Source: Zoogloeaceae bacterium (GTDB lineage: Bacteria > Pseudomonadota > Gammaproteobacteria > Burkholderiales > Rhodocyclaceae). From it: a DNA stretch of 64,000 nt. This document shows, piece by piece, positions 37,350-45,940 of this stretch (positions are counted from its first letter, which is position 1; each line of letters starts with the position of its first letter). Made by a program: the position numbers and the translations under genes. The notes under the pieces were generated by a model. The model did no database searches and was not told the DNA's origin. It saw nothing but the letters and a program-made list of their open reading frames with translations. Location of the stretch: the NCBI GenBank assembly GCA_031287525.1, contig JAITSU010000066.1, positions 42,614 to 106,613 on the forward strand. Direction: 5' to 3'.

Positions 37350-37745
37350 GAAGCGGGCGTCGTCCAGGCAGCCGCTGCCTGCGCTGGCAACAGGGCAGGG
37401 GGAGGAAAGTCCGGGCTTCACAGGGCAGGATGCTGGTTAACGACCAGGCGTTATAAGCCGCAAGGCAAAGGCGACGGAAAGTGCAACAGAGAATAGACCG
37501 CCGATGGCGTCGCAAGACGCACAGGCAAGGGTGAAACGGCAGGGTAAGCGCCTACCGCAGGACTGGCGACAGGACTGGCACGGCAAACCCCATCCGAAGC
37601 AAGACCAAATAGGGAAGCGTAAGGCGTTGCCCGCGCCGCTTCCGGGTAGGTCGCTTGAGCCATGCAGTAATGCATGGCCTAGAGGAATGGCTGCCAGAGG
37701 GGAAACCCTCGCACAGAACCCGGCTTATCGGACGGCGCCCACTTC
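37350..37745 (+). ncRNA. rnpB: RNase P RNA, bacterial class A
   Basis: The catalytic RNA that trims tRNA 5' leaders. The 5' strand GAAGCGGGCGTCG pairs with the 3' strand CGGCGCCCACTTC (P1), bounding about 396 nt. Universally conserved blocks are present: GGAGGAAAGTCCGGGCTTCA near 37400, AGTGCAACAGAGA, CCGCCGATGG, CAAGGGTGAAACGG, AAGACCAAATAGGG, CTTGAGCC and ACAGAACCCGGCTTATCGG at the 3' end. Ends are estimated from P1. A heptamer repeat array starts within P1's last bases. The minus-strand and plus-strand frames here are not genes. Confidence 0.96.
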
Positions 37746-37769
37746 AGGAATCAGAAGACAGATGGCAGG
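37743..37769 (+). repeat. CAGGNNN heptamer array after rnpB (locus 4)
   Basis: TTCAGGAAT, CAGAAGA, CAGATGG, CAGG: begins at the very 3' end of the RNase P RNA, using its final TTC. Confidence 0.7.
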
Positions 37770-37820
37770 GAGTTCCAGCCTGTACAGCGAGAGAGGGAAT
37801 AAAAGGGGCGGGGTTGGAAA

Positions 37821-37856
37821 ACGCCGGTCTGAATGGGCGGCGTCGCAAATTTTTTC
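37821..37856 (+). terminator. possible rnpB terminator
   Basis: ACGCCG-N11-CGGCGT stem, but the T7 run starts 6 nt after the stem, so it is imperfect. No better candidate lies between rnpB and oppB. Confidence 0.3.
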
Positions 37857-37903
37857 CGCGCATCATTCCCTGATCGCGCATCCCTGATGTATAAACGCTC
37901 CTC

Positions 37904-38884
37904 ATGTTCGCCTACATTCTGCGCCGCCTCGTTTATGCCATTCCGATTCTGGTCGGGGTCAATTTGTTGACCTTCGCCCTGTTTTTCATGGTCAATACGC
38001 CGGATGACATGGCGCGGATGCAGTTGGGGGTCAAGCGGGTGACGGCGGAAGCCATCGAAAAATGGAAGGCGGAGCGGGGTTATGACCGTCCGCTGTTCTG
38101 GAATGGCGCGGTGGCAGGGGCGGACAGGGCGACGGAGACCATCTTTTTTCAGAAATCGGCGCGCATGTTTCTGGGCGATTTCGGGCGCGCCGAAGACGGG
38201 CGCGACATCGCCCGCGAAATTTCGGCGCGTATGGGGCCGTCGCTTGCCATCGCCGTACCCACGTTTCTGTTGGGGCTGGGCGTGGCGGTGACGCTGGCGT
38301 TGACGCTCGCCTTTTTTCGGGCGACGGCGCTGGATTTCTGGGGCGTGGTGCTCTGTGTGTTGCTGATGTCCATTTCCAGCCTGTTTTACATCATCGGCGG
38401 GCAATTCGTGTTCGCCAAGGTCTGGCAGCTCGTGCCTATTTCCGGCTTTGGCGAGGGGCTGGATAACGGGCGTTTTCTGGTGTTGCCGGTGGTGATTGGC
38501 GTGGTCGGCGGCATCGGCGCTTCCACCCGCTGGTATCGCACGCTGTTTCTGGAAGAAGTGAACAAGGATTATGTGCGTACCGCGCGCGCCAAGGGACTGC
38601 CGGAAACCGTGGTCTTTTTCCGGCATATTCTCAAAAACGCCATGATTCCCATTCTGACGGGCGTGGTGGTGGTGATTCCGTCGCTGTTCATGGGGTCGCT
38701 GCTCACCGAATCTTTTTTTGGCATTCCGGGTCTGGGCAGCTACACCATTGACGCCATTCACGCGCAGGATTTTGCCGTGGTGCGCTCAATGGTGTTCATC
38801 GGCTCGGCGCTGTACATCATCGGGCTGATGCTGACCGATATTTCCTACACCCTGGTTGATCCGCGCATACGGTTGTCATCATGA
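37904..38884 (+). CDS. peptide ABC transporter permease, OppB/DppB type
   Basis: A 326-aa inner-membrane permease of a dipeptide/oligopeptide importer. It has the family start MFAYILRRLVYAIPILVGVN, about six helices, and the cytoplasmic EAA loop DYVRTARAKGLPETVVFFRHILKNA split by short gaps, which docks on the ATPase; then SLLTESFFGIPGLG. First gene of a four-gene run. Its stop overlaps the next start (ATGA). No substrate-binding protein is adjacent, so it must be encoded elsewhere. Confidence 0.93.
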   Translation: MFAYILRRLVYAIPILVGVNLLTFALFFMVNTPDDMARMQLGVKRVTAEAIEKWKAERGYDRPLFWNGAVAGADRATETIFFQKSARMFLGDFGRAEDGRDIAREISARMGPSLAIAVPTFLLGLGVAVTLALTLAFFRATALDFWGVVLCVLLMSISSLFYIIGGQFVFAKVWQLVPISGFGEGLDNGRFLVLPVVIGVVGGIGASTRWYRTLFLEEVNKDYVRTARAKGLPETVVFFRHILKNAMIPILTGVVVVIPSLFMGSLLTESFFGIPGLGSYTIDAIHAQDFAVVRSMVFIGSALYIIGLMLTDISYTLVDPRIRLSS

Positions 38885-40245
38885 GTTTTCAGCCGGTTCT
38901 GTTGTGGTCTGACGTGTTGCTCTGGTTGCTGGCGATTGCCGTTGCGGGACTCTGCGCGTATTCCAGTCGCGCCGAGCACCTGCGTCGGGCATGGAAGCGA
39001 TTGGGCAAAAACGGCGTCGCCACGGCTGCCGCGACCTTGTTGTGCGCCTTTTTGGTGGTGGGGCTGCTGGATTCCCTGCATTACCGCCTGCGTCTGCCGG
39101 ACGCGCCCGGTCAGACCGAAGCGGTGTATTCGGTGGAGACGCTTTCGGCGCTGGACGGGTTGCTCACGAACCTGCGTGAGCGCAACGAAAAAACCTATTC
39201 CGCGCCGCTTGCCACGCGTTCCTTCGTGATGGAAACCGAAGAAACGCCAGCGGGCATAACCCGAATCTATCCGCGCCTGAATTATGGCGGGACGCATCTG
39301 GAAGATGACGGCGGGCAGGCTGCCGATGTCGCGGGGCGCTTCCTGACGGGGGCGGGGATCGCCCTGTTGTGCGGGTGTCTGGCGGCGGGTCTTGTGTTTT
39401 TGTGGCGGAAGCGGCGACAGGGCAGGAGCGACTTTGCCTGGCGCGGCGTTTTGTCTGCCCTGTTCGTCGTGTTTCTGGTTGCCTTTACCCTCTCCGAACT
39501 CGCCGACGTCTACCACGTTTTCGGCACCGACAAGGTGGGGCAGGATGTGCTCTATCAAACCCTGAAAAGCATCCGCACGGCGTTGGTCATTGGTCTGGTC
39601 ACCACATTGGTCATGTTGCCGCTGGCGGTGGTCCTGGGCATTGCCGCCGGTTATTTTCGCGGCTGGACGGATGACGTGATTCAATACATCTATACCGTGC
39701 TGAATTCCATTCCCGGCGTGTTGCTGATTGCCGCTGCCGTGCTGATGATGCAGGTCATCATCGACACGCATCCGCAGTGGTTTTCCACCTCGGTCGAACG
39801 CGCCGATTTGCGCCTCATCGCCCTCTGCGTCATTCTGGGCGTGACCAGTTGGACGGGGCTGGCGCGGCTGTTGCGCGGCGAAACACTGAAGTTACGGGAA
39901 CTCGATTACATTCAGGCGGCGCGCGCCTTCGGCGTGTCTTCCGCGCGGATCATCGCCCGCCACATCCTGCCCAATCTCATGCACATTGTCATCATTTCGC
40001 TGGTGATGGATTTTTCCGCGCTGGTGCTGGCGGAGGCGGTGCTCTCTTACATCGGCATCGGCGTCGACCCGTCCATGCACAGTTTCGGCTCGATGATCAA
40101 CAACGCCCGCATGGAACTCTCGCGCGAACCGGCGGTGTGGTGGTCGCTGGCGGCAGCTTTCTCTTTCATGCTCGCGCTGGTGCTGGCGGCAAACCTGTTC
40201 GCCGACGCCATGCGCGACGCTTTTGACCCGCGCCACGAGGGATGA
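38881..40245 (+). CDS. peptide ABC transporter permease, OppC/DppC type, with N-terminal extension
   Basis: 454 aa; typical OppC proteins have about 300. The C-terminal 270 residues are the permease: FGTDKVGQDVLYQTLKSIRT, then the EAA loop LDYIQAARAFGVSSARIIAR and LSYIGIGVDPSMHSFG. The extra N-terminal 185 residues hold three or four helices and a periplasmic segment at about 68-155 (PDAPGQTEAVYSVETLSALDG to the DDGGQAADVAGR region) that I cannot match to a family. This segment may help capture peptide on the periplasmic face (inference). The fused ATPase follows after 4 nt. Confidence 0.88.
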   Translation: MSFQPVLLWSDVLLWLLAIAVAGLCAYSSRAEHLRRAWKRLGKNGVATAAATLLCAFLVVGLLDSLHYRLRLPDAPGQTEAVYSVETLSALDGLLTNLRERNEKTYSAPLATRSFVMETEETPAGITRIYPRLNYGGTHLEDDGGQAADVAGRFLTGAGIALLCGCLAAGLVFLWRKRRQGRSDFAWRGVLSALFVVFLVAFTLSELADVYHVFGTDKVGQDVLYQTLKSIRTALVIGLVTTLVMLPLAVVLGIAAGYFRGWTDDVIQYIYTVLNSIPGVLLIAAAVLMMQVIIDTHPQWFSTSVERADLRLIALCVILGVTSWTGLARLLRGETLKLRELDYIQAARAFGVSSARIIARHILPNLMHIVIISLVMDFSALVLAEAVLSYIGIGVDPSMHSFGSMINNARMELSREPAVWWSLAAAFSFMLALVLAANLFADAMRDAFDPRHEG

Positions 40246-40249
40246 GCGA

Positions 40250-42328
40250 ATGACCATACCCAACACCCATCCGCCATCCACCCCGCCCACCAAGCCCCTG
40301 CTCGACGCGCGCGGTCTTGCCCTCTCCATCCATCAGGAAAACGCGGGCTGGATTCCGGCGGTCAGCGACCTGGATTTGACGATTGCGGCGGGCGAAACCT
40401 TTGCGCTGGTGGGCGAATCCGGCTGCGGCAAGTCGCTCTCCGCGCTCGCGCTGATGCGGCTTTTGCCTTCGGGCGTGCGGATTCTGCGCGGCGAAGTTTA
40501 TGTGCAGGGCGAAGAAATCCTGCGTCTGCCCGAAGCCGAAATGCGAAAGCGGCGCGGGCGCGATCTCTCGATGATTTTTCAGGAACCCGCCACCAGCCTG
40601 AATCCCGTGCTCACCATCGGGCGACAAATCGGCGAGAGCCTCAGTACGCATCTGGGCGAGCGCGGCAAGGTTTTGCGCGAACACGCCGCCGACCTGCTCG
40701 CGCAAGTGGGCATCAACGACCCCATACGGCGATTGTCCGAATACCCGTTCCAGCTTTCCGGCGGCATGAAACAGCGGGTGATGATTGCCATCGCTCTCGC
40801 GTCTTCGCCGCGCCTCCTGATTGCCGACGAACCCACCACCGCGCTGGATGTCACCGTGCAATCGCAGATTCTCGACCTGCTGCAAAAATTGCAGGCGGAA
40901 CGCGGCATGTCGCTCCTGCTCATCACGCACGATTTGGGCGTGGTGGCGCGTATGGCGGATAAGGTGGGCGTGATGTACGCCGGACAACTGGTGGAATGCG
41001 CGCCCCGCGCGGAATTTTTCAAAACGCCGCGCCACCCGTACAGTCGGGCGCTGTTCGCCGCGCTGCCGGAAACCGCCCACGCGGGCGAACGCCTCGCCGC
41101 GCTTCCCGGTCAAGTGCCTGCCTTTGCCGCCATGCCAAAAGGATGCCGATTCGCGGGGCGCTGCGGTTCAGGGGACAGGGGGCAGGGGGCAGAGGACAGG
41201 GCGCGGTGTCTGGGGGATGCGCCTTTGCTGGAAGATTTGGGCGGCGGGGTTTGGGTGCGATGCCATTTTCAGGTATCAGGGGACAGCGTACAGGTGACAG
41301 CGAACAACCGGCGCGTAGCGCCGAATGATGAACTGCCCCCTGTCACCTGCCCCCTGTCACCTGAGACCTTGCTCGAAGTCCGTGACCTGAAAATCCACTT
41401 TCCCATTCGCAAAGGTGTCCTTCAGCGCGTCCACGGGCATGTGCGGGCGGTGGATGGCGTGAGCCTTGCCTTGACGCCCGGACGTACCCTGGCGTTGGTG
41501 GGCGAATCCGGTTGCGGCAAGACCACCGTCGGGCGCTCGTTGATGCGGATGCTGCCCATGACGGCGGGGCAGGTGTTCTGGCAGGGCAAACCCGTTGCTC
41601 CAAACGACAAGGCGGAAGCAAAAACCTTGCGCCAGAGTTTGCAAATGGTCTTCCAAGACCCTTACGCCTCGCTGAATCCGCGCATGAGCGTGGGCGAAAT
41701 TCTGCTTGAGGGCATGTTGGCGCTGTCTGCGGTAAGTTCAGAACAGGAAGGGCGCGAACGCGCCGTAACGCTGCTGGAACAGGTCGGGCTGAAACCCGAA
41801 AGCCTCACCCGTTACCCGCACGAGTTTTCCGGCGGTCAGCGTCAGCGCGTCGCCATCGCGCGCGCGCTTGCCGTGTCGCCGCGCGTCATCATCTGCGACG
41901 AACCCACTTCCGCCCTCGACGTGTCGGTGCAGGCGCAAATCCTGAACCTGATGAAAGACCTGCAAACCCGCCTGAACCTCGCTTACCTGTTCATCACCCA
42001 CAATTTTGCCGTCGTCGAATATCTCGCGGAGGACATCGCCGTGATGTACCTGGGGCGCATTGTCGAATCCGGCCCGACTGCCGCCGTACTCGCCACGCCC
42101 GCGCATCCCTACACCCAGGCCTTGCTCTCCGCCGTGCCGCGCGTCGAAGGCGGACGCGCCATCATCCGCCTCGCCGGTGAAACGCCATCCCCCGCCAACC
42201 CGCCCAACGGCTGCCACTTCCACCCGCGCTGCCGGAAAGCCCAACCCGAATGCCGACAAAGCTACCCGCCCCCCACGCCCGTCGCGGCGGGGCATAGGGT
42301 TAACTGTTTTTTATATCGGGAGCAATGA
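40250..42328 (+). CDS. fused OppD-OppF peptide transporter ATPase
   Basis: 692 aa carrying two complete ABC ATPases in one chain. NBD1: Walker A GESGCGKS (about 55-62), LSGGMKQRV signature, Walker [13 protein letters not shown], and an oligopeptide C-terminal region with CRFAGRC. NBD2: Walker [10 protein letters not shown] (about 418), [21 protein letters not shown], and [15 protein letters not shown]. The Cys-rich tails could bind a cluster, as in Opp/Dpp relatives. The linker (about 305-373) is encoded by three heptamer arrays, two forward and one inverted. ATG 40250 is preferred over an upstream TTG inside oppC. Confidence 0.94.
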   Translation: MTIPNTHPPSTPPTKPLLDARGLALSIHQENAGWIPAVSDLDLTIAAGETFALVGESGCGKSLSALALMRLLPSGVRILRGEVYVQGEEILRLPEAEMRKRRGRDLSMIFQEPATSLNPVLTIGRQIGESLSTHLGERGKVLREHAADLLAQVGINDPIRRLSEYPFQLSGGMKQRVMIAIALASSPRLLIADEPTTALDVTVQSQILDLLQKLQAERGMSLLLITHDLGVVARMADKVGVMYAGQLVECAPRAEFFKTPRHPYSRALFAALPETAHAGERLAALPGQVPAFAAMPKGCRFAGRCGSGDRGQGAEDRARCLGDAPLLEDLGGGVWVRCHFQVSGDSVQVTANNRRVAPNDELPPVTCPLSPETLLEVRDLKIHFPIRKGVLQRVHGHVRAVDGVSLALTPGRTLALVGESGCGKTTVGRSLMRMLPMTAGQVFWQGKPVAPNDKAEAKTLRQSLQMVFQDPYASLNPRMSVGEILLEGMLALSAVSSEQEGRERAVTLLEQVGLKPESLTRYPHEFSGGQRQRVAIARALAVSPRVIICDEPTSALDVSVQAQILNLMKDLQTRLNLAYLFITHNFAVVEYLAEDIAVMYLGRIVESGPTAAVLATPAHPYTQALLSAVPRVEGGRAIIRLAGETPSPANPPNGCHFHPRCRKAQPECRQSYPPPTPVAAGHRVNCFLYREQ
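41167..41368. repeat. three CAGGNNN heptamer arrays inside the fused ATPase gene (locus 5)
   Basis: Array 1 at 41167-41200 (CAGGGGA, CAGGGGG, CAGGGGG, CAGAGGA, CAGG), array 2 at 41271-41306 (CAGGTAT, CAGGGGA, CAGCGTA, CAGGTGA), array 3 at 41333-41368 in reverse orientation (CAGGTGA, CAGGGGG twice on the minus strand). All remain in the open frame and fall in the linker between the two ATPase modules. Confidence 0.85.
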
Positions 42329-42329
42329 C

Positions 42330-43223
42330 ATGACTAGGCGGTATCCATGGCTCGAAATTCTTGTCATGATTTCCATGGAATGGATGTTCGCTATCCTTGC
42401 CAGTCTGGTTCACTGGCTGTGGGTCTCTCGGGCACACATCGCGGAAATCCTTATGATGAGCTTTGGGTGCATCCTTGCGCTGATACTCAGCATGATCATG
42501 CCAAAAGTGGTGGAGGCCGAATTCAATCAGGACGGGACGTCCGCCGGAAAAATGCACGCGAGATGCTGGCTTGTTTTCGCTGCCAATGTCCCGCTCATCC
42601 TGACGTTTCTGTTTGTCGGCGACAACTACTGGAGCACGCAGCGCGAAAAAGTCGCCCTGACCGCCAGCGTGGAGTCCCCCGTCGCTGCCAATCCGAACAC
42701 ACAGCGCAAGGAAGTCGTACCACCCGCCAGCGCGAAACCCATCCCCGAACACGTGCAACGTCTCATCAAAGAACAGGAATATCAGGATCGGATGGCGCAG
42801 CTTGCCGACAGCGTGAAGTCCATCGTCGCGGTCAATCCGAGCCGGATGGCGCAGCTTGTCGACTATCGTCTTGATGCCGAATGGATTGTTTTTACGAGGG
42901 ATACGATGCGTTTGTTCAGAGAGATGGGCAGCGATATTTCGGAAATCGGGGTCATCGCGGCGGATACGCTGGATGATGAGCGTGTTTTCCTGAAATTTTC
43001 AGAGTACGAAGAAATTCAGGAAAAATTGCCGCTGAAAAAAGAGCGTTTCATCTGGGAAATCACGAATGAGAAACGGAATTACCTTGCCGACGTGTTCGAC
43101 AAAGGTCATCTCGGCGGCAGTATCAACGACGACAGCTACGAACTGTTTTATCCATACAGAATCAAAGGCAAAACCATTATCCTGTATGCTTCCACCCCCC
43201 GCCACGGCAAACCCGGTAGCTGA
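42330..43223 (+). CDS. membrane protein of unknown function, two N-terminal helices
   Basis: A 297-aa protein. Helices at about 8-28 and 35-57 and a third around 80-96 (CWLVFAANVPLILTFLFVG); the rest is soluble. The middle (about 105-180) is charged and repeats a RMAQLADSVKSIVAVNPS/RMAQLVDY element. The C-terminal domain has EWIVFTRDTMRLFREMGSD and YPYRIKGKTIILYAST. No family recognised. GGGAG lies 7 nt before ATG 42330, one nt after the ATPase stop, so co-expression with the peptide transporter is likely; a role in it is unproven. Confidence 0.72.
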   Translation: MTRRYPWLEILVMISMEWMFAILASLVHWLWVSRAHIAEILMMSFGCILALILSMIMPKVVEAEFNQDGTSAGKMHARCWLVFAANVPLILTFLFVGDNYWSTQREKVALTASVESPVAANPNTQRKEVVPPASAKPIPEHVQRLIKEQEYQDRMAQLADSVKSIVAVNPSRMAQLVDYRLDAEWIVFTRDTMRLFREMGSDISEIGVIAADTLDDERVFLKFSEYEEIQEKLPLKKERFIWEITNEKRNYLADVFDKGHLGGSINDDSYELFYPYRIKGKTIILYASTPRHGKPGS

Positions 43224-43289
43224 TCCCTGTTTACCATCCGCCTCATGCGGGTCACAATGTCTGTTCTTCGCTCGTGGCATACTCTACTC

Positions 43290-44807
43290 ATGGAAAAGCA
43301 TACAAAACCATCTTCCCCGCCCGCGCTGTATTGCCGCGACAGTTTGCGCCGTCTGGAAACTGTCTGTGCCGACGCCGGGCTGATGCGGCGCGCCGGCGCT
43401 GCCGCCGCCCTGCTTGCCGAGGATTTGCGGGCGGGGCGGTCGGACGCTGTGCTGGCGCTGGCGGGTCCCGGCAACAATGGCGGCGACGCGCTGACGATGG
43501 CGACCTTGCTGCGGCGGCAGGGCGTTGCCGTCACGACCGTGTTCATCGGCGAGGCGGACGCGCTGCCCGCCGACGCGCGCGAAGCGTATCAGCAATTTAT
43601 CGCCGAGGGTTGGCGTTTGCTGCCGGACATTCCCGTAGAGACCCGTTGGAGCCTGATTGTCGACGGGCTGTTCGGTATCGGTCTGGCGCGTCCGCTGACC
43701 GGCAGGGAAGCGCAACTGGTGGAAGCCGCCAATCGTCTGGCGGCGGAGCAGGGCTGCCCGCTCTTGGCGCTGGATTGCCCTTCCGGTCTGGATGCCGACA
43801 CGGGTTTTTGTCGGGGCGCTGCCATCCGCGCCACGCATACATTGAGTTTCATCGCCGCCAAGCCGGGGTTTTATACGGCGGATGGCGCTGACCATTGCGG
43901 GCAGGTGTTGTTTGATGATTTGGGCGTCGATGTGGAAAGCAGCGATATTCCCGCCGACGGGCATCGGCTCGACCGCAGCATGTTCGCGTCCTGGCTGACT
44001 CCCAGAAAGCGCAACACTCACAAGGGAACTTACGGCAGCGTCGGCATCATCGGCGGCGCGCATTCCATGATGGGGGCGGCGTTGCTGGCGGGACGCGCGG
44101 CGCTGAAACTGGGCGCGGGGCGGGTGTTTCTCGGTCTGCTCGACGCGCAAGCGCCGGGCGCGGATTTCGGGCATCCCGAATTGATGCTGAAAAAACCGGA
44201 AGGCGTGTTCGACACGGAATTGTCCGCCCTTGCTTGCGGCCCCGGTCTGGGGCGCAGCGACCGCGCCGCCGAATTGCTGGAAATGGCGATTGCCAGCGCC
44301 GCCCCGCTGGTGCTGGACGCGGACGCGCTGAATATTCTGGCTTTTGATGACGGCGGTTTGCAAAAGCGCGTGAGCCAGCGCGAAGCGCCGGTGTTGCTTA
44401 CCCCGCATCCTGCTGAAGCGGCGCGGCTGCTCGACCTGCAAACGGTCGACATCCAAAAGAGCCGCATCCACATGGCGCAGGAACTCGCGCACCGCTATAA
44501 CGCCTGGGTGGTGTTAAAAGGCTGCGGCAGCGTGGTTTGCAACCCGGAGGGCAAATGGTGGATCAACACCACCGGCAATCCCGGTCTTGCCGGTCCCGGC
44601 ACGGGCGACGTGCTGACGGGGATGCTGACTGCCCTGCTGGGGCAGGGCTGGCCACCTGAAGCCGCTTTGCAGGCGGCGGCGCATCTGCACGGACAGGCGG
44701 CGGATGATTTGGTCGAGGAGGGGCTTGGTCCCGTCGGTCTTACGGCGGGCGAGTTGATCCACGCCATGCGCGCCCGCTTCAATCGCTGGATTGCGGGAAA
44801 AGCGTAA
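43290..44807 (+). CDS. nnr: bifunctional NAD(P)H-hydrate epimerase/dehydratase
   Basis: A 505-aa metabolite-repair enzyme that returns damaged NADHX/NADPHX to NAD(P)H. N-terminal YjeF epimerase domain (about 1-215): LALAGPGNNGGDAL, DGLFGIGLARPLTG and ALDCPSGLDADTG. C-terminal ADP/ATP-dependent dehydratase (about 225-500): GTYGSVGIIGGAHSMMGAALL, VLLTPHPAEAARLL and the catalytic GNPGLAGPGTGDVLTGML. ATG 43290 is chosen; the open frame reaches further up without a start signal. Confidence 0.95.
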   Translation: MEKHTKPSSPPALYCRDSLRRLETVCADAGLMRRAGAAAALLAEDLRAGRSDAVLALAGPGNNGGDALTMATLLRRQGVAVTTVFIGEADALPADAREAYQQFIAEGWRLLPDIPVETRWSLIVDGLFGIGLARPLTGREAQLVEAANRLAAEQGCPLLALDCPSGLDADTGFCRGAAIRATHTLSFIAAKPGFYTADGADHCGQVLFDDLGVDVESSDIPADGHRLDRSMFASWLTPRKRNTHKGTYGSVGIIGGAHSMMGAALLAGRAALKLGAGRVFLGLLDAQAPGADFGHPELMLKKPEGVFDTELSALACGPGLGRSDRAAELLEMAIASAAPLVLDADALNILAFDDGGLQKRVSQREAPVLLTPHPAEAARLLDLQTVDIQKSRIHMAQELAHRYNAWVVLKGCGSVVCNPEGKWWINTTGNPGLAGPGTGDVLTGMLTALLGQGWPPEAALQAAAHLHGQAADDLVEEGLGPVGLTAGELIHAMRARFNRWIAGKA

Positions 44808-44814
44808 AAGACAA

Positions 44815-45828
44815 ATGAATCTCTTTGCGTGGCTTTTTCCCGATGCCAGCCAGCCAGTAGACCCTGAAACCGAGGCGGCTATCGGCTGTCTGCTGCAAAC
44901 CATAGACCCCCGCTTGAAGGCGTTGTCCGGCATTTCCAAACGCTTGGCGCCGGTCGTGCGCGCCGCGCTGGATTTTTGCGAACGCGCCATCGAAGCCATG
45001 CCCGGCCCTTTGGACGCGTCGTTGTCGCATTGGCGTGAAGCGCCGGAATTACGCGCCTTGTTCACCCGCAATGATGAAGTACAGCGGATTTTCAGCCATC
45101 AGGAAGTCGTGCAGGATTATGTCGACAGTCATCCCGGCGCTTCCTGTTTTTACGCCTTGCTGGGCGCGGTGTTCGAAGAAAGAAAAAATTTTGGCGATAT
45201 TATGGAAAATGGCGTCGCCCGCCATGATGTCGCCATCACCAGCCTGAATTTCAAAAACCACCGCCTGTTTTTGCCGCGCACACGCCAGACCACGTTTGAA
45301 TACGATTTGCGCTGGGCATTATTCAGGCAACTGGCGCTGGAAATGTTGGGACGCTTGTCGGCGATGAAAGAAGAACAAAATCACCGGCGCGAAGAAATCG
45401 CTTTTTTGCGCGCGCAACTGGCGTACAGCGGACAACAGGGTTTGAGCCGTCTGCTCGCGGATGAAGGCGCGCCGGAAAGCGGGGCAACCTCAAATTCAGA
45501 CAAGCTTGCCCACCAGTTGCTCGCCAGCCAGACGGAATTGCGAACGGCGCATCCGCCCTTGCAAAGTCTGGAAAACACGCTGGAATGGATCGCCGAAACC
45601 CTGACCGCGCCGGAAGCCTTGTTGCGGACGCAAACGCTGGACTATCACATCGACAATGCCAATCAGGTGATACCGGCAGGGCAGGAAGGGCTGGATTTGC
45701 ATTTGTGCCGTTTCAACGTGACCGCGCCAACGCCCCGTTCGGGCGTTTTGTTACGTATTGTTTATCCCGCCGGTGAATTGCTGCCGCGTCGCCGGATGGC
45801 GGCGGATTTGGAACGGTTGTATCCCTGA
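44815..45828 (+). CDS. conserved hypothetical cytoplasmic protein
   Basis: A 337-aa protein that I cannot assign. It begins MNLFAWLFPDASQP, has no signal peptide or membrane helix, and is helical to about 180 (EVVQDYVDSHPGASCFYALLGAVFEERKNFG in parts). A coiled-coil stretch (MKEEQNHRREEIAFLRAQL) precedes a C-terminal beta/alpha region (EGLDLHLCRFNVTAPTPRSGVLL split). It starts 7 nt after nnr, so the two are likely co-transcribed. The open frame upstream begins with a non-ATG codon and is not used. Confidence 0.75.
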   Translation: MNLFAWLFPDASQPVDPETEAAIGCLLQTIDPRLKALSGISKRLAPVVRAALDFCERAIEAMPGPLDASLSHWREAPELRALFTRNDEVQRIFSHQEVVQDYVDSHPGASCFYALLGAVFEERKNFGDIMENGVARHDVAITSLNFKNHRLFLPRTRQTTFEYDLRWALFRQLALEMLGRLSAMKEEQNHRREEIAFLRAQLAYSGQQGLSRLLADEGAPESGATSNSDKLAHQLLASQTELRTAHPPLQSLENTLEWIAETLTAPEALLRTQTLDYHIDNANQVIPAGQEGLDLHLCRFNVTAPTPRSGVLLRIVYPAGELLPRRRMAADLERLYP

Positions 45829-45940
45829 CGATGGCGTAATCCGCGATATGCCGCATGGTGGCTGACTTGTAATTGCGTTACTATTTGACGACGGAGCGAG
45901 TACAACCCTTGCCAACAGAGAAAATTTGAGAGGAAAAACG

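Noticed and set aside
37451..37887. Open frames inside and beside rnpB
   Set aside because: They overlap the RNase P RNA, whose conserved blocks explain the sequence.
37751..38761. 336-codon minus frame opposite oppB, His-rich
   Set aside because: Apparent histidine richness is the reverse reading of Met/Val/hydrophobic codons of the permease; no real gene.
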